From: Synechococcales cyanobacterium CRU_2_2
Lineage (GTDB): Bacteria > Cyanobacteriota > Cyanobacteriia > PCC-9006 > JAAUQQ01
Reading direction: 5' to 3'
DNA: 57,527 nucleotides
Assembly: GCA_012034805.1 (NCBI GenBank)
Contig: JAAUOP010000013.1
Span: 1-57,527 of the forward strand
Shown piece by piece: positions 28,378 through 38,088 of the stretch (its first letter is position 1; every line of letters begins with the position of its first letter). The notes under the pieces are model-generated. The model did no database searches and was not told the origin of the DNA. It worked only from the letters and a program-made list of their open reading frames with translations. The translations under genes were made by a program, and so were the position numbers.

Positions 28378-30336
28378 CTAGTCCCCCAGTGTATCGGGTT
28401 TCAACGGGGCCACCTGCGGCGGCAGGGTTTGCGGGGGAGACACCCGTGGCCCTGGGACGGTTGGGGCCGGTTGCAGTTGTCCCTGGCCAGCCCCAAAAAC
28501 TCGCCACAACCCATACCCCAGAGCAATCAAGGTCGCTGTCATCACCCCAGCCGCCAGCAACACGACGAGTGGGCTAGGTTTGCTGGAACTCGACCGAGCC
28601 TGACCGGCCCTGCGTGGCCCTGCGTTAGATGGAATGACTACCGGCCCACGCGAGTCCGGGGCGGCGGAGAGCGGCCAGGACTTGAGGATCTCGGCGAGAT
28701 CAGACGGATCCACGGCCTGCCGCGCTGTGATCCGGTAATGCACTAGCGCGATCGTCGAATTGTCATGGCCGTTACGCTGGTTAGCAACCTCCAACAATCG
28801 GGCTGCCGACACGGCCACATTGATGTTTTGGGTCAGCGTTGGTAAAACGATGGATTGCCAAACCTCATTCACCCGACCATGGTCGCTCAAGCCGTCGGAG
28901 CACAGCAGCAGCACGGTATCTTCATCAAAAAAGTAGCGCTGGACGGTGGGCCGCATCGCGGTGGAATGGGTAATGCCGAGAGCTTGGGTCAGCGCCCCTG
29001 CCGTCGAGGGGAGTACGGCATGGCGGTAGACGTTTTGGCCTTGGGCAACGGCCTGGGAACCTACGTCATCATCCACAGTGAGCTGCTGACAGACCTGGGG
29101 GGTGATGCGGTAAATCCGGCTATCTCCAACGTGGCCCAAATAAAACAGGTGGTTCATCATCCAAGCAGCAACCACTGTGGTGCCCATGCGCTGGCGCTGG
29201 AGCCGTTTCTCGGTGTTGTTACGCTCGATCAGTTCTTCGTTGGCAAGGTAAAACGCCTGCTGCATGGCGAGGCCCGGAGAGGTGCCCTCTAGGTTGGCGG
29301 GCGTTTGGACATAGCGATGGATGGTATCTGCGGCCATACGGGAGGCGACTTCGCCGCCGTCGTGCCCCCCAAGTCCATCGCAGACCAGTGTGATGGACTT
29401 GGGGCCAGAGTGGGTAAGGCGAAAGGTGCCACTCGCGGGAAAACAAGCGTCTTGGTTGTGGGGACGTTGGGGGCCAGCATCACTGCAGGTGGCGACCTGT
29501 AGCTCGCTGGAGAGGGCGGCTCCGGCGATCGCCAAACCCTTATCCAACAAGGGCACTAGCTGCTCGGTGCTGTCAATATTACCCATCAGCAACCGTTCAG
29601 CCAGACCCTGAATAAAACCGGCGACACTCGGATCAGCCTTCGCCGACCAGCGATGCCAGAGAGCTCCGAGCTGGTGAAACGTCGGCGCAGACTTGCCCTG
29701 GGGAAGCAGTTCTAAAATCCGCACCAGACTACCATCCACCCGCAGTAGCTCCGGCTCCAACAGGGTTTGGGCAACCCCCTCCCGCAACAGCGGGCCCCAG
29801 ATCCGAGCGATTTGCCACAGCCAACTGAGCTGACGCTGGGGGCTAGCAGCAGTCCAGGCTTGCTCGATCCCCGGCATCAAGTCGGCATGGCTCGGTGATG
29901 AACCGCCGGTAGAAGTACTCCCACCGCCCAAGATCTCCTGGATGGGGGCATCCTCGAGCAAAAAGGTGTTCAAATCTGCCAAATCGATCAGTCCGTAGAC
30001 CTTGGGCACCGAGCTGCCATAGTGGAACAAATGCAGATACGGTTCAAAGGCTTCTGGCAGGGTTGCGCTGACCTCTGGCACCACCGGCAACATCCCGGGC
30101 TGGGTGTCTAGGAGGATGCGATCGCCCACCACCCAATAGCGCCCCTGGATCAACTGGCCCACCGAGTCCGTCCAACGAGAATTGCCCACGACCCAGAGAT
30201 AACGACGCAGCAGCGGCGTACCACAATGCTGGCAGACAACATCCGCACCAGCATCAGCCGCACCAGTGTGTGGAGCCTGACAGCGAGTGTTGGCGCAATG
30301 AATAGTGGGCGGGAGCGTTGACGAGGCGATGGCCAT
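28378..30336 (-). CDS. PP2C-type protein Ser/Thr phosphatase with N-terminal zinc ribbon and C-terminal membrane anchor
   Basis: About 652 residues. The N-terminus carries two Cys pairs (CANTRC and CQHCG), probably a zinc ribbon, followed by about 250 residues of helical region like those of cyanobacterial phosphatases that accompany protein kinases. The PP2C core has the metal ligands in VCDGLGGHDGGEVAS, GHVGDSRIYR, CSDGLSDHG and GHDNSTIAL. A single hydrophobic segment near the C-terminus (LVVLLAAGVMTATLIALGYG) anchors it in the membrane, followed by a Pro-rich tail. It removes phosphate from Ser/Thr. The ATG at 30336 is preferred over GTG/ATG codons at 30387 and 30354. It lies between ndhM (74 bases upstream) and the CHAT-FHA gene. 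Confidence 0.88.
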   Translation of the reverse strand: MAIASSTLPPTIHCANTRCQAPHTGAADAGADVVCQHCGTPLLRRYLWVVGNSRWTDSVGQLIQGRYWVVGDRILLDTQPGMLPVVPEVSATLPEAFEPYLHLFHYGSSVPKVYGLIDLADLNTFLLEDAPIQEILGGGSTSTGGSSPSHADLMPGIEQAWTAASPQRQLSWLWQIARIWGPLLREGVAQTLLEPELLRVDGSLVRILELLPQGKSAPTFHQLGALWHRWSAKADPSVAGFIQGLAERLLMGNIDSTEQLVPLLDKGLAIAGAALSSELQVATCSDAGPQRPHNQDACFPASGTFRLTHSGPKSITLVCDGLGGHDGGEVASRMAADTIHRYVQTPANLEGTSPGLAMQQAFYLANEELIERNNTEKRLQRQRMGTTVVAAWMMNHLFYLGHVGDSRIYRITPQVCQQLTVDDDVGSQAVAQGQNVYRHAVLPSTAGALTQALGITHSTAMRPTVQRYFFDEDTVLLLCSDGLSDHGRVNEVWQSIVLPTLTQNINVAVSAARLLEVANQRNGHDNSTIALVHYRITARQAVDPSDLAEILKSWPLSAAPDSRGPVVIPSNAGPRRAGQARSSSSKPSPLVVLLAAGVMTATLIALGYGLWRVFGAGQGQLQPAPTVPGPRVSPPQTLPPQVAPLKPDTLGD

Positions 30337-30409
30337 AGGGTTGGGTAGTAGCATCAGCGAAGACCTGCCAAGGCGGATCAGATTCACGCAGTGGCATCCT
30401 GGACTCCTT

Positions 30410-30751
30410 TTAGGATTCCCCAGAGATAACCTGAGGCAAACCCATGCTGTAGTTCAAAACGCGGCAGTTAAGGTTGTAGGCAACCTCGCCCTTCTGGAGC
30501 AGATTACGCACAAAGTGCTCTAGATCCGACCCGATCCGGCGCAAATTGTGTTCCGTCAGCTCGGCTCCGGCATTGGATTCAACCAGTTCATCAAATTGGC
30601 GATAGACCTTTTGCAAAGCCTCTTCGCTCCAGATCAGCTCGTTGTCTGGGTCTACATCCAAGGTCAAGACACTGTCACTGGGGACAAAGTCGTTATCCTT
30701 GATTTCCGCCGAAAAGATGCGGATATGGCGGGTGGTTGATTTTAGCAGCAT
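30410..30751 (-). CDS. ndhM: NAD(P)H-quinone oxidoreductase subunit M
   Basis: Small oxygenic-photosynthesis-specific subunit of the thylakoid NDH-1 complex, which drives cyclic electron flow, respiration and CO2 uptake. The 113-residue protein matches NdhM almost throughout: MLLKSTTRHIRIFSAE, LTLDVDPDNELIWSEEALQK and NLRRIGSDLEHFVR. The ATG at 30751 gives the family start. Codons further upstream are not NdhM-like. It leads a minus-strand cluster with the PP2C and CHAT-FHA genes. Confidence 0.93.
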   Translation of the reverse strand: MLLKSTTRHIRIFSAEIKDNDFVPSDSVLTLDVDPDNELIWSEEALQKVYRQFDELVESNAGAELTEHNLRRIGSDLEHFVRNLLQKGEVAYNLNCRVLNYSMGLPQVISGES

Positions 30752-30933
30752 GGTCTTAGAAACGCTCCATCGCAGCGGCATGTGGCCGAGTCTATCGCGT
30801 TTATTATGACGGAATTGGGGCGAGGGCGAAATTGTGCCGCCCAAAGCCCACCGGTCATGGGAAACGATCGCGTCACGAGACGCTGCCGAAACTAGAGTCC
30901 CATTTACTAGAACCCCTACTAGAACCCCATTCC

Positions 30934-32547
30934 CTAGAACTCCATTTCTTCCGGTTCGGAGTCCTGCCGATAGACTGGCAGCAGCACCGAGAACGTACTG
31001 CCCTGACCAAGACGACTATTCACCGTAATCGAACCGCCACAGCGCAGCAGCAACTGTTGCACAATGGTCAGCCCCAAGCCTGCGCCCCCGAAGTCTTCAC
31101 CTGTGGTCGATCGCACCCGATAAAAGCGATTGAAAATTTTGGGAATCTCGCTGGAGGAAATGCCGAGGCCAGTATCCTGCACATCGATTTGGACATACTC
31201 GCCCTGGCGCTTGGCCCGAACCCAAACACGACCGCCCTTGTCTGTAAATTTGATGCTGTTGTGCAGCAGATTGACGATCACCTGACGCAGCCACGGCGCA
31301 AGGGACAGCACCTGGGGCAGGGTATCGGGAATGGTGTAGGCCAGCATAATCTCTTTTTCCTGGGCCAGGGGCTGGTAGGTGCTAACCACGCCGGGGACAA
31401 TTTCGATGAGGGTGAGGGGTTGCAGCGTGGTCTCGCCCACTTGCTCGATTTGAGCCAAGTTGAGCAAACCGCCGATGAGGGAGTTTTGGCGATCGCACTC
31501 CGTGTTCAACATCTGGATATACCGCTGCCGCTGATTGGTTTTCAGATTCGGCGAATTAATCAGCGAGAGCGCCGTTTTCATACTCGTGAGTGGCGTACGC
31601 AATTCCTGCACCACCAGGTTCAAAAACTCGTCCTTGAGTCGAATCGTATTGGCCAGCTCCTCTTGCTGAAGTTGGAGCGACTCCGCCAGCTCAGCCTGCT
31701 TGCGATAGTTGCTCACCCGTCGCCAAAGCTCTTCCTGGCGTTGGAGCTGTTTCATCACCAGCTGATTGAGCATCTGCATCTCCGAGGTGTCCAGCTCCGA
31801 AAGCACAAACAGCTGTTCCCAATGGCGCAGCAACGCTTCAATGCTAATGCTGGCATGGGTCGCAATGCTAGCAGACATCGTCAGCGTCACGAATAGGTGA
31901 TTACTAGGCACCCGCATCAATAGCTGCTGCAAACTACTCAACACCTGACGAACCACCCCAGGCCGAGAGGAGTAAAGCAGTCGCAACTGGGATTTGCTCT
32001 CCCCACCCAAGCCCTCGTGGGGGCCAGCCAAGAAATCAGCGGAATCCTTGGGCGCTGATACAGCAGGGCTTTTTGCCCGGCGCGCCAACAGCAACCCCTG
32101 AAACTTGGCCGACACCGCCATCAAAAAGTACTCTCCCCGCATCAGGCTACCGCGCTCTAGGGGAATCGCGATCTGTGGCGTTGCCTGGTGAGCAGCCAAC
32201 CAGTTCTCTCCAGACTCAGTGAGCAGCTCCAACTTGCCCGGCGCGGGGCAATTGAGCTGAAGCGCAACGGATGGCGTTTCGCTGCTCTCCATCGCGCCAT
32301 CTTCCGCCGGGGAATAAAACACACAGGCAACCTGGGCTGCCTCTGCCTGTTTGCAGTAGCGATCGATTTCGAGCTGCCAACTTTCGCCTCGGGGTAGTCT
32401 GGCCCAAACAATGGTCGGCGCGCCCTGCTCAATCAGCAGATCGATAAAGCTACTAACGGCTGACTTAAACGTCGTTGCGCCTGCTGACAGTGGCTGTACA
32501 CTGGGATCTTCATCCAAGACCATCTCATAGAGCGAGGATTCGTCCAT
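30934..32547 (-). CDS. DICT-domain-like sensor histidine kinase homologue lacking the H-box histidine
   Basis: About 537 residues. The start is ATG 32547 with a strong GGGAGGTG Shine-Dalgarno five bases before; an upstream GTG (32637) is not needed. Residues 1-260 look like a sensor region resembling DICT domains (ESSLYEMVLDEDP). A coiled coil leads to the dimerisation helix EFLNLVVQELRTPLTSMKTA. The residue that should be the phospho-accepting His is Gln314 (CAG at 31606-31608 on the minus strand). The ATPase domain is intact: N box NLLHNSIKFTD, G1 VQDTGLGIS, F box FNRFYRV and G2 GGAGLGLTIV. It may therefore act in a heterodimer or as an ATP-sensing scaffold, not by autophosphorylation. No response regulator is adjacent. 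Confidence 0.85.
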   Translation of the reverse strand: MDESSLYEMVLDEDPSVQPLSAGATTFKSAVSSFIDLLIEQGAPTIVWARLPRGESWQLEIDRYCKQAEAAQVACVFYSPAEDGAMESSETPSVALQLNCPAPGKLELLTESGENWLAAHQATPQIAIPLERGSLMRGEYFLMAVSAKFQGLLLARRAKSPAVSAPKDSADFLAGPHEGLGGESKSQLRLLYSSRPGVVRQVLSSLQQLLMRVPSNHLFVTLTMSASIATHASISIEALLRHWEQLFVLSELDTSEMQMLNQLVMKQLQRQEELWRRVSNYRKQAELAESLQLQQEELANTIRLKDEFLNLVVQELRTPLTSMKTALSLINSPNLKTNQRQRYIQMLNTECDRQNSLIGGLLNLAQIEQVGETTLQPLTLIEIVPGVVSTYQPLAQEKEIMLAYTIPDTLPQVLSLAPWLRQVIVNLLHNSIKFTDKGGRVWVRAKRQGEYVQIDVQDTGLGISSSEIPKIFNRFYRVRSTTGEDFGGAGLGLTIVQQLLLRCGGSITVNSRLGQGSTFSVLLPVYRQDSEPEEMEF

Positions 32548-33035
32548 GACACCTCCCGAAAACAGGGTAGCGGTGGGCAGTTCCGCCGATAGCGACTGCT
32601 CTAGCACGTTGGAAGTAGTAGGTCGGGGGCTCGCCACGGCGTTAACCTGGTTAGGGGACTAAGTCTTGAACTGGCACAGACAAAAATGATACATGCCAAT
32701 GCTAGTATGCACGGATTCGTTTTGTCTGGCTTGGTTCGGTCTAAGCTGATTCGGCCTGGGCTGATTCGCCCCGAATTCGTCTTGTGATGATGGATGAAGC
32801 CTTAATGATCAGCAGGGGGAGCGATCGCCCTCCCTTCAGTGAACCCAGAAGCAATCGGGGAATAACCCCTCACGGCAATTTTTACCCTGATGCTTGCCAA
32901 TTTGCCAAGAAGATGTCATAGATGTGTGTCTGCTGTGGGTCTAGTCCATGATTTTTGCCCGCTAACGCCTGTCCGCGACTTGTCCGCGATTTGATTTGTT
33001 TACGATTTGTCTGCTATTGGGATTGATGACGATTT
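32548..33035. other. Intergenic region upstream of ftsE
   Basis: About 490 bases between divergent genes. It contains short degenerate repeats (ggcttggttcggtctaagctgattcgg near 32730-32760 and cgacttgtccgcgatttg near 32968-33015). No gene, no clear promoter box. Confidence 0.5.
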
Positions 33036-33824
33036 ATGCCATCTACGACGCTGTCTCGGCCAAGCCATTTTTCTACGGCCCAAACAAGCTGCGATCCGTC
33101 TGTTTCTGGGGCTACTGTTTCTGGAACTAGAGGTGCTGAAGCTGCGGGTGGTGCGCCTGCCCTCGTCAGCTTACAAGGGGTGACAAAGCACTACAAGGCT
33201 GGGGTACAGGGACTGGTGAATGTTTCCCTCGACATTCCCAAGGGTGGTTTTTTGTGGATCACGGGGCCGTCGGGGTCGGGAAAAACGACGCTCCTGAAGC
33301 TGCTCTATGGGGCGGAGCGATCGACCCAGGGGGTTGTGATGGTGCAGCAGCAAGATGTGGGGAAATTGAAGGGCGATCGCCTTTCCCATTTTCGGCGGCA
33401 GCTCGGCATCGTTTTCCAAGATTACAAACTGATTCCCAACCGCACCGTCGCAGAGAATATTGCCTTTGTGCTGTGGGCTCAAGGCGTCGCCCCGGAAGAA
33501 GTCCAGCGTCGTCTAGCTCCGACGCTGCGCCTGGTGGGGCTAAGCCACAAGGCGGATGCGTTTCCACACCACCTTTCCGGCGGCGAGCAGCAGCGAGTCA
33601 GCATTGCTCGAGCGATCGTGGCGACTCCGCCGCTGCTGATTGCAGATGAACCCACGGGCAATCTCGATCCGGATAATGCGCGTCAGGTGATGCGCATTTT
33701 GCATCAACTCAACCGCATGGGTGTGACGGTTGTGACGACGACTCACAACGAAACCTTAGTGAAAGAGTCGCCCCATCCCATGGTACACATTGCAGAGGGT
33801 CAGCTCAGTTGGTTGCGGCGTTAG
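33036..33824 (+). CDS. ftsE: Cell division ATP-binding protein FtsE
   Basis: A 262-residue ABC ATPase of the FtsE type, which with FtsX couples cytokinesis to peptidoglycan hydrolysis. Walker A is GPSGSGKTT, the Q loop is in [15 protein letters not shown], the signature is [14 protein letters not shown] and Walker B is [11 protein letters not shown]. The motifs FQDYKL and [16 protein letters not shown] are typical of FtsE. The N-terminus is 40 residues longer than usual, Ser/Thr-rich and possibly not translated. No ftsX lies nearby. A 6 x 13-bp tandem repeat follows the stop codon. Confidence 0.85.
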   Translation: MPSTTLSRPSHFSTAQTSCDPSVSGATVSGTRGAEAAGGAPALVSLQGVTKHYKAGVQGLVNVSLDIPKGGFLWITGPSGSGKTTLLKLLYGAERSTQGVVMVQQQDVGKLKGDRLSHFRRQLGIVFQDYKLIPNRTVAENIAFVLWAQGVAPEEVQRRLAPTLRLVGLSHKADAFPHHLSGGEQQRVSIARAIVATPPLLIADEPTGNLDPDNARQVMRILHQLNRMGVTVVTTTHNETLVKESPHPMVHIAEGQLSWLRR

Positions 33825-33827
33825 TGT

Positions 33828-33905
33828 GCGGATTGAACGAGCGGATTGAACGGGCAGATTGAACAGGCGGGTTGAATGAGCGGGTTGAATGAACGGGTTG
33901 AATGA
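33828..33905. repeat. Tandem repeat, 6 x 13 bp
   Basis: Six units of gcgg(a/g)ttgaa(c/t)ga begin four bases after the ftsE stop codon. Units 1-3 carry ATTGAAC and units 4-6 GTTGAAT, suggesting expansion in two steps. This is the longest perfect-period array in the window. Confidence 0.9.
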
Positions 33906-34317
33906 TTCGCTCAAATTTCAGCTCAAGTTTTAGCTTTCAGATTAAGGAAAATTTCAGCTCCAACTATCAGCTTGGTGCTTCGATCATCGATTATCTCATT
34001 TTTCTTAAAATTTGTGATTCTTGTGGGAAGATTTTGCGATCGCCACAACTTGTTCGAGCCATCTTAACATTGCGGTTTGCCTCATGAATGGAGCGACAAA
34101 ATCATCATTCTGACTGGCAAAATTGATCGGGTAGGCGCGATCGCCAATGGCCGTCTGAGCGCCTAGGCAAGGGCGATCGCCCCCCTGGACACATCCTCGC
34201 GGGGACTTTCCGGAAAATGTAAAGAAAACTTTCTCTCCCTGTGATTAGGAGAACGGAGCTGGGCATCTATAAGTCATCACCCTATCTACCGCTCTAGGCC
34301 AGCGGAGGAATGCAGCT
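33906..34317. other. Spacer upstream of the pentapeptide-repeat gene
   Basis: About 410 bases, AT-rich in the first half, with two HIP1 sites. The following gene has a good Shine-Dalgarno, GGAGG, at about 34303-34307. No other gene seen. Confidence 0.5.
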
Positions 34318-34941
34318 ATGGCACAAGTCTCCATCACAACCGCTCCCGAACCAATCACGGTGGCTCCGGTTTGGACATCCGATCGCTCACCGATTTGTGA
34401 GGCGAGCTTTTCGAATCGTGTTTTGACAGATTTGCGCCAACAGATAGGAGGAACCCTCAGCCTTCGCGGTATCAATCTCAAGGGTGCAGATCTGCGACAG
34501 GTGAATTTGGAAGGCGTTGACTTGAGTGATGCCGATTTATCCGACACAAATTTGACGGGGGCCAACCTGCGCAATGCGGATTTAACGCGGGCAAATCTCT
34601 CCCATGCGACGTTAACGAATGCTTACTTAGACGGTGTCGATTTGTGCCATGCCAACTTGAACCATGCACTGTGCAACGGAACCAGCTTGGTGGGCGGACG
34701 GCTCTACCAAGCCGATTTATGCAGAGCTAATTTACAACGGGCCTATCTGGTCAAGGTTTATGCCGTAGAAGCGCAGTTTCAGGATGCCATTTTGGACGAA
34801 ACAGACTTGCGCTGGGCAAACTTGAGCCGAACCAACTTCTCCGGGGCTTATTTGCGCAAGCTCAAACTGGGCTTCAGCATCCAGCGCGGCGCAAACTTGC
34901 AAGATGTGCTGTCATCTGAGCAGCGCAAGACTGGGATGTAG
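34318..34941 (+). CDS. Pentapeptide-repeat protein
   Basis: A 207-residue protein. From residue about 50 it consists of A(D/N)LxX pentapeptides (GADLRQVNLEGVDLSDADLS), about 25 in number, expected to form a right-handed quadrilateral beta helix. The first 45 residues are a non-repeat cap. Cyanobacteria have many such proteins; functions range from DNA mimicry to thylakoid lumen structural roles, and this one cannot be placed. There is no signal peptide, so it should be cytoplasmic. It converges with proB, with 16 bases between the stops. Confidence 0.9.
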   Translation: MAQVSITTAPEPITVAPVWTSDRSPICEASFSNRVLTDLRQQIGGTLSLRGINLKGADLRQVNLEGVDLSDADLSDTNLTGANLRNADLTRANLSHATLTNAYLDGVDLCHANLNHALCNGTSLVGGRLYQADLCRANLQRAYLVKVYAVEAQFQDAILDETDLRWANLSRTNFSGAYLRKLKLGFSIQRGANLQDVLSSEQRKTGM

Positions 34942-34957
34942 AGACCTAGCAAAAGGC

Positions 34958-36061
34958 CTAGCTCAAGACTAAATTATCCCGATGGATCACGGTTTCCGCA
35001 CCCACATAGCCCAGAATGGACTCAATTTGGTCACTTTTTTGGCCGCGAATCAGCTGCAGCTCTGCACTGCTGTAGTTGACCAGGCCACGGGCAATCTCGC
35101 GGCCCTGGGCATTGCACAAAATGACCGCGTCCTCACTTTGAAACTCGCCTTCGAGGGCGGCAATGCCAGCAGAAAGCAAGGATTTGCCCCGTTCTGCAAT
35201 GGCAGACACCGCCCCCGTATCTAGAAATAAACGTCCGGAAGGCAAAGTACCGTGGGCAATCCAGCGCTTGCGGGCAGAGGCGGCACTGGCTTGGGGATCA
35301 AAGCAGGTGCCGATGGGTTCGCCCTGTAAAATCTTGAGAATGTTTTGGGGCGATCGCCCCTGGGTAATCACCGTCCGAACACCCGCCTTGGTGGCAATGC
35401 CCGCCGCCCTAATTTTAGTCGCCATTCCTCCCGTGCCCCACTGGCTTCCTTGTCCTCCAATCTCTGCACTTTCTAGCTCACTCAGATTCGTGACCCGCAC
35501 AATCGGCTCGGCATCTGGGTTATGGCGAGGATCAGCGGAGTAGAGGCGATCAACATCCGTCAAAATAAACAACCAATGGGCACCAATCAAGTCGGCCAGC
35601 TGGGCCGAGAGCGTGTCATTGTCCCCAAATTTCAGCTCGTCGTAGGAAACCGTGTCGTTTTCATTCACCACCGGCACCACCCCAATTTCCAGCAGCTTAC
35701 GCAGTGTCCGCCGCACACTCACATAGCTGGCTCGGCGCTCAAAGTCCCCTCGAGTGAGCAACACTTGGGCGATCGGCTGACCGAGGGAAGCGAACAAATC
35801 GTCATAGGTACGCATCAGCCGACCTTGACCCACCGCCGCCACCGCCTGCTTCAGGTCAATGGTTTTGGGCCGCTCCGTCAGACCCAACCGAGCGCAACCA
35901 ATCCCCACGGCTCCAGAGGAGACCAAAATGACGTCATAGTTTTGCTGACGCAGTTGGCTGAGGGTTTCCACAAGAGTCGCAATATTGGCCAGCGCCAGCA
36001 ACCCCGTCTCAGGCTGGGTCAAGCTAGAGGTACCGATTTTTACAACGACAATCTCGGACAT
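34958..36061 (-). CDS. proB: Glutamate 5-kinase
   Basis: First enzyme of proline synthesis, phosphorylating glutamate to glutamyl-5-phosphate. The 367 residues have the amino-acid kinase fold with [11 protein letters not shown] at the start, VSSGAVGIG, the glutamate-binding NENDTVS and [11 protein letters not shown] in the active site, and [13 protein letters not shown] as the ATP/feedback region. Residues about 275-360 form the PUA domain that is found in longer ProB proteins. It stands alone on the minus strand; proA is not present. Confidence 0.95.
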   Translation of the reverse strand: MSEIVVVKIGTSSLTQPETGLLALANIATLVETLSQLRQQNYDVILVSSGAVGIGCARLGLTERPKTIDLKQAVAAVGQGRLMRTYDDLFASLGQPIAQVLLTRGDFERRASYVSVRRTLRKLLEIGVVPVVNENDTVSYDELKFGDNDTLSAQLADLIGAHWLFILTDVDRLYSADPRHNPDAEPIVRVTNLSELESAEIGGQGSQWGTGGMATKIRAAGIATKAGVRTVITQGRSPQNILKILQGEPIGTCFDPQASAASARKRWIAHGTLPSGRLFLDTGAVSAIAERGKSLLSAGIAALEGEFQSEDAVILCNAQGREIARGLVNYSSAELQLIRGQKSDQIESILGYVGAETVIHRDNLVLS

Positions 36062-36122
36062 AGAGGCTTCCTAGACGTGACTGATAAACGTGGCCTAATT
36101 ATTCCCCCACAGAGACATCACC

Positions 36123-36178
36123 CTCCCAAAAACAAACTCCCAAAAACAAACTCCCAAAAACAAACGCCCAAAACAAAG
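36123..36178. repeat. Tandem repeat, about 4 x 14 bp
   Basis: ctcccaaaaacaaa is repeated three times, followed by a degenerate copy, about 60 bases upstream of the proB start. It runs directly into a long hairpin (36174-36212). Confidence 0.85.
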
Positions 36179-36212
36179 CACCGACATCCCTATAGGTGGG
36201 GTCGGCGCTTTG
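36174..36212. promoter_or_regulatory. Long hairpin in the proB-prs intergenic region
   Basis: CAAAGC-A-CCGAC pairs with GTCGG-C-GCTTTG around a 15-base loop, with one A:C mismatch. It resembles a bidirectional terminator or a dispersed palindrome, yet it lies upstream of both flanking genes, so it may mark the end of a lost or unrecognised transcript. Confidence 0.45.
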
Positions 36213-37048
36213 TCAATTTATACGTAGGCCTTACGGCTTTATATTCAGAGCCTTTATGGGCTGGCTCCGTTTCATCTGAAGTTATATTGTCAGAAAATGC
36301 TGGCTTAACAAACACACGTAATGTTTGCTTTAGATTTGACCCCAAATGTCTCAACATGCAGACATAAGGCCTCAAACGCATGAATTTTTGTAAAGTATCT
36401 TCTCGAAACTTGATATCTTGAACCAACGGCCCTGGCGGCACTAGAGCTGATCTAGAGGCCGTCCTCCTGGCGAGGGCTGGCTGTTCATCCGTCCCCACTT
36501 TAGCGATCGCCCTCTATGCGGGGTTCAGCATTGCGATCGCCAGCAGGGGCTCTTGCCGTTGCAAAACTTTGCTGTTGCAAAACTTTGCTGTTGCAAAACT
36601 TTGCCGGATGCGACCCAGATTTTCTATCGGGCGATCGACCCATTTAATACTTCTCAGAATACCGCAAAATTCATCGATCAACGATTGATCAACTGAGGTG
36701 TGAATTGAGGCCAGGGTCAGCAATAAATCGTCCTGGCTTCGATGATATACAGCTGATATATAGCTGACATACAACGGGGAAAGCTTTTGAGCCAAAGCCT
36801 CACTCGCTCCAACCCAGAAAGGCTTTGGCTCTGATGAAATTCAATCCTATCAGATGCAGACAAGCCCAGAAAAGACAGTTTAACCCATCTCATATCCAGG
36901 CTCAAAACACGTTTCGATGTCACAAAAGTCAATCAACATCTAAAGTTTTCTGACCAAGAATCTGGCCAAGAAGTCGAGTTTTTGAAATTAGAATTAGATT
37001 AGAATTAGAAGTGATAGAATCTCTGGGAATGCACATCCCCAAACAGCC
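36213..37048. other. Large intergenic region between proB and prs
   Basis: About 840 bases with lower GC content. It holds a 3 x 16-bp tandem repeat (36558-36604) and an open frame on the minus strand, 36514-36795, whose first 60 codons (SQDDLLLTLASIHTSVDQSL) look protein-like but match nothing I know. It could be a decayed gene. The prs start is a GTG at 37049. Confidence 0.4.
36558..36604. repeat. Tandem repeat, 3 x 16 bp
   Basis: Three copies of gttgcaaaactttgct (the last shortened to 15 bases) in the proB-prs spacer. Confidence 0.9.
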
Positions 37049-38044
37049 GTGATTCGTTCTGCTCCCATCCCCTTCCCGTCCTCAGCCCCTTCCCTGCCAG
37101 ACAACCAGCGCTTGCGCCTGTTCTCTGGATCCGCCAATACAGCTCTTGCCCAGGAAGTCGCCCGCTATCTGGGCATTGATTTAGGGCCCATGGTGCGCAA
37201 GCAATTTGCCGACGGAGAACTGTACGTCCAGATCCAGGAATCGATTCGCGGCTGTGATGTCTATTTGATTCAGCCCACCTGTCGCCCGGTCAATGACCAC
37301 TTGGTCGAGCTGTTGATCATGATCGACGCTTGCCGTCGGGCCTCCGCGCGCCAGATCACAGCGGTGGTTCCCTACTATGGCTATGCCCGAGCCGATCGCA
37401 AAACTGCCGGTCGCGAATCGATTACCGCGAAACTCGTCGCCAACTTGATGACCGAGGCCGGAGCCGATCGCGTCTTGGCAATGGATCTGCACTCGGCCCA
37501 GATTCAGGGCTACTTCGATATTCCCTTTGACCATGTCTACGGCTCCCCGGTGATCATGGATTACCTCTTGAGCAAAAGCTTTTCGGATTTGGTGGTGGTG
37601 TCGCCGGATGTGGGGGGGGTGGCTCGCGCGCGCGCCTTTGCCAAGAAACTCAACGATGCCCCCTTAGCGATCATCGACAAACGCCGTCATGCCCACAACG
37701 TCGCAGAGGTGATGAACGTGATCGGCGATGTGGCAGGCAAGACGGCGGTGCTGGTGGACGACATGATCGACACTGCCGGAACCATTAGTGAGGGAGCCAA
37801 GCTCCTGCGCCGGGAGGGGGCCAGCAAAATCTATGCCTGTGCCACCCATGCGGTGTTTTCGCCGCCTGCGATCGAGCGTTTGTCTCAACCCGGCTTATTC
37901 GAAGAAGTGATCGTCACCAACACCATTCCCCTCGCACCAGACCAGCAGTTTCCGCAGCTCACGACGCTCTCTGTGGCCAATTTGCTCGGGGAAACTATCT
38001 GGCGAGTTCATGAAGAAAGCTCAGTCAGCATCATGTTTCGCTAG
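37049..38044 (+). CDS. prs: Ribose-phosphate pyrophosphokinase (PRPP synthetase)
   Basis: Makes PRPP from ribose 5-phosphate and ATP for nucleotide, His and Trp synthesis. The 331-residue class I enzyme starts at a GTG (37049), since the nearby ATG at 37029 runs into a stop. Landmarks are the N-terminal LFSGSAN, the ATP site ARADRKTAGRESITAK, the metal/ATP His in DLHSAQIQGYFD, the flexible loop IDKRRHAHN and the PRPP-binding loop VLVDDMIDTAGT. The gene is monocistronic, following a large spacer. Confidence 0.95.
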   Translation: MIRSAPIPFPSSAPSLPDNQRLRLFSGSANTALAQEVARYLGIDLGPMVRKQFADGELYVQIQESIRGCDVYLIQPTCRPVNDHLVELLIMIDACRRASARQITAVVPYYGYARADRKTAGRESITAKLVANLMTEAGADRVLAMDLHSAQIQGYFDIPFDHVYGSPVIMDYLLSKSFSDLVVVSPDVGGVARARAFAKKLNDAPLAIIDKRRHAHNVAEVMNVIGDVAGKTAVLVDDMIDTAGTISEGAKLLRREGASKIYACATHAVFSPPAIERLSQPGLFEEVIVTNTIPLAPDQQFPQLTTLSVANLLGETIWRVHEESSVSIMFR

Positions 38045-38088
38045 CGCTGGTTCCGTTCAGCATCCACACCGGCCCACCATCCTCTCGA

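Noticed and set aside
30832..31896. Plus-strand open frame of about 354 codons
   Set aside because: Antisense to the histidine-kinase homologue, whose motifs are unmistakable.
33828..33905. CRISPR-like repeat array
   Set aside because: The 13-base units are directly adjacent with no spacers, so it is a simple tandem repeat. No cas genes are present anywhere.
36190..36498. Minus-strand open frame of 102 codons
   Set aside because: It covers the hairpin and low-GC spacer, has no ribosome binding site and no recognisable motif.
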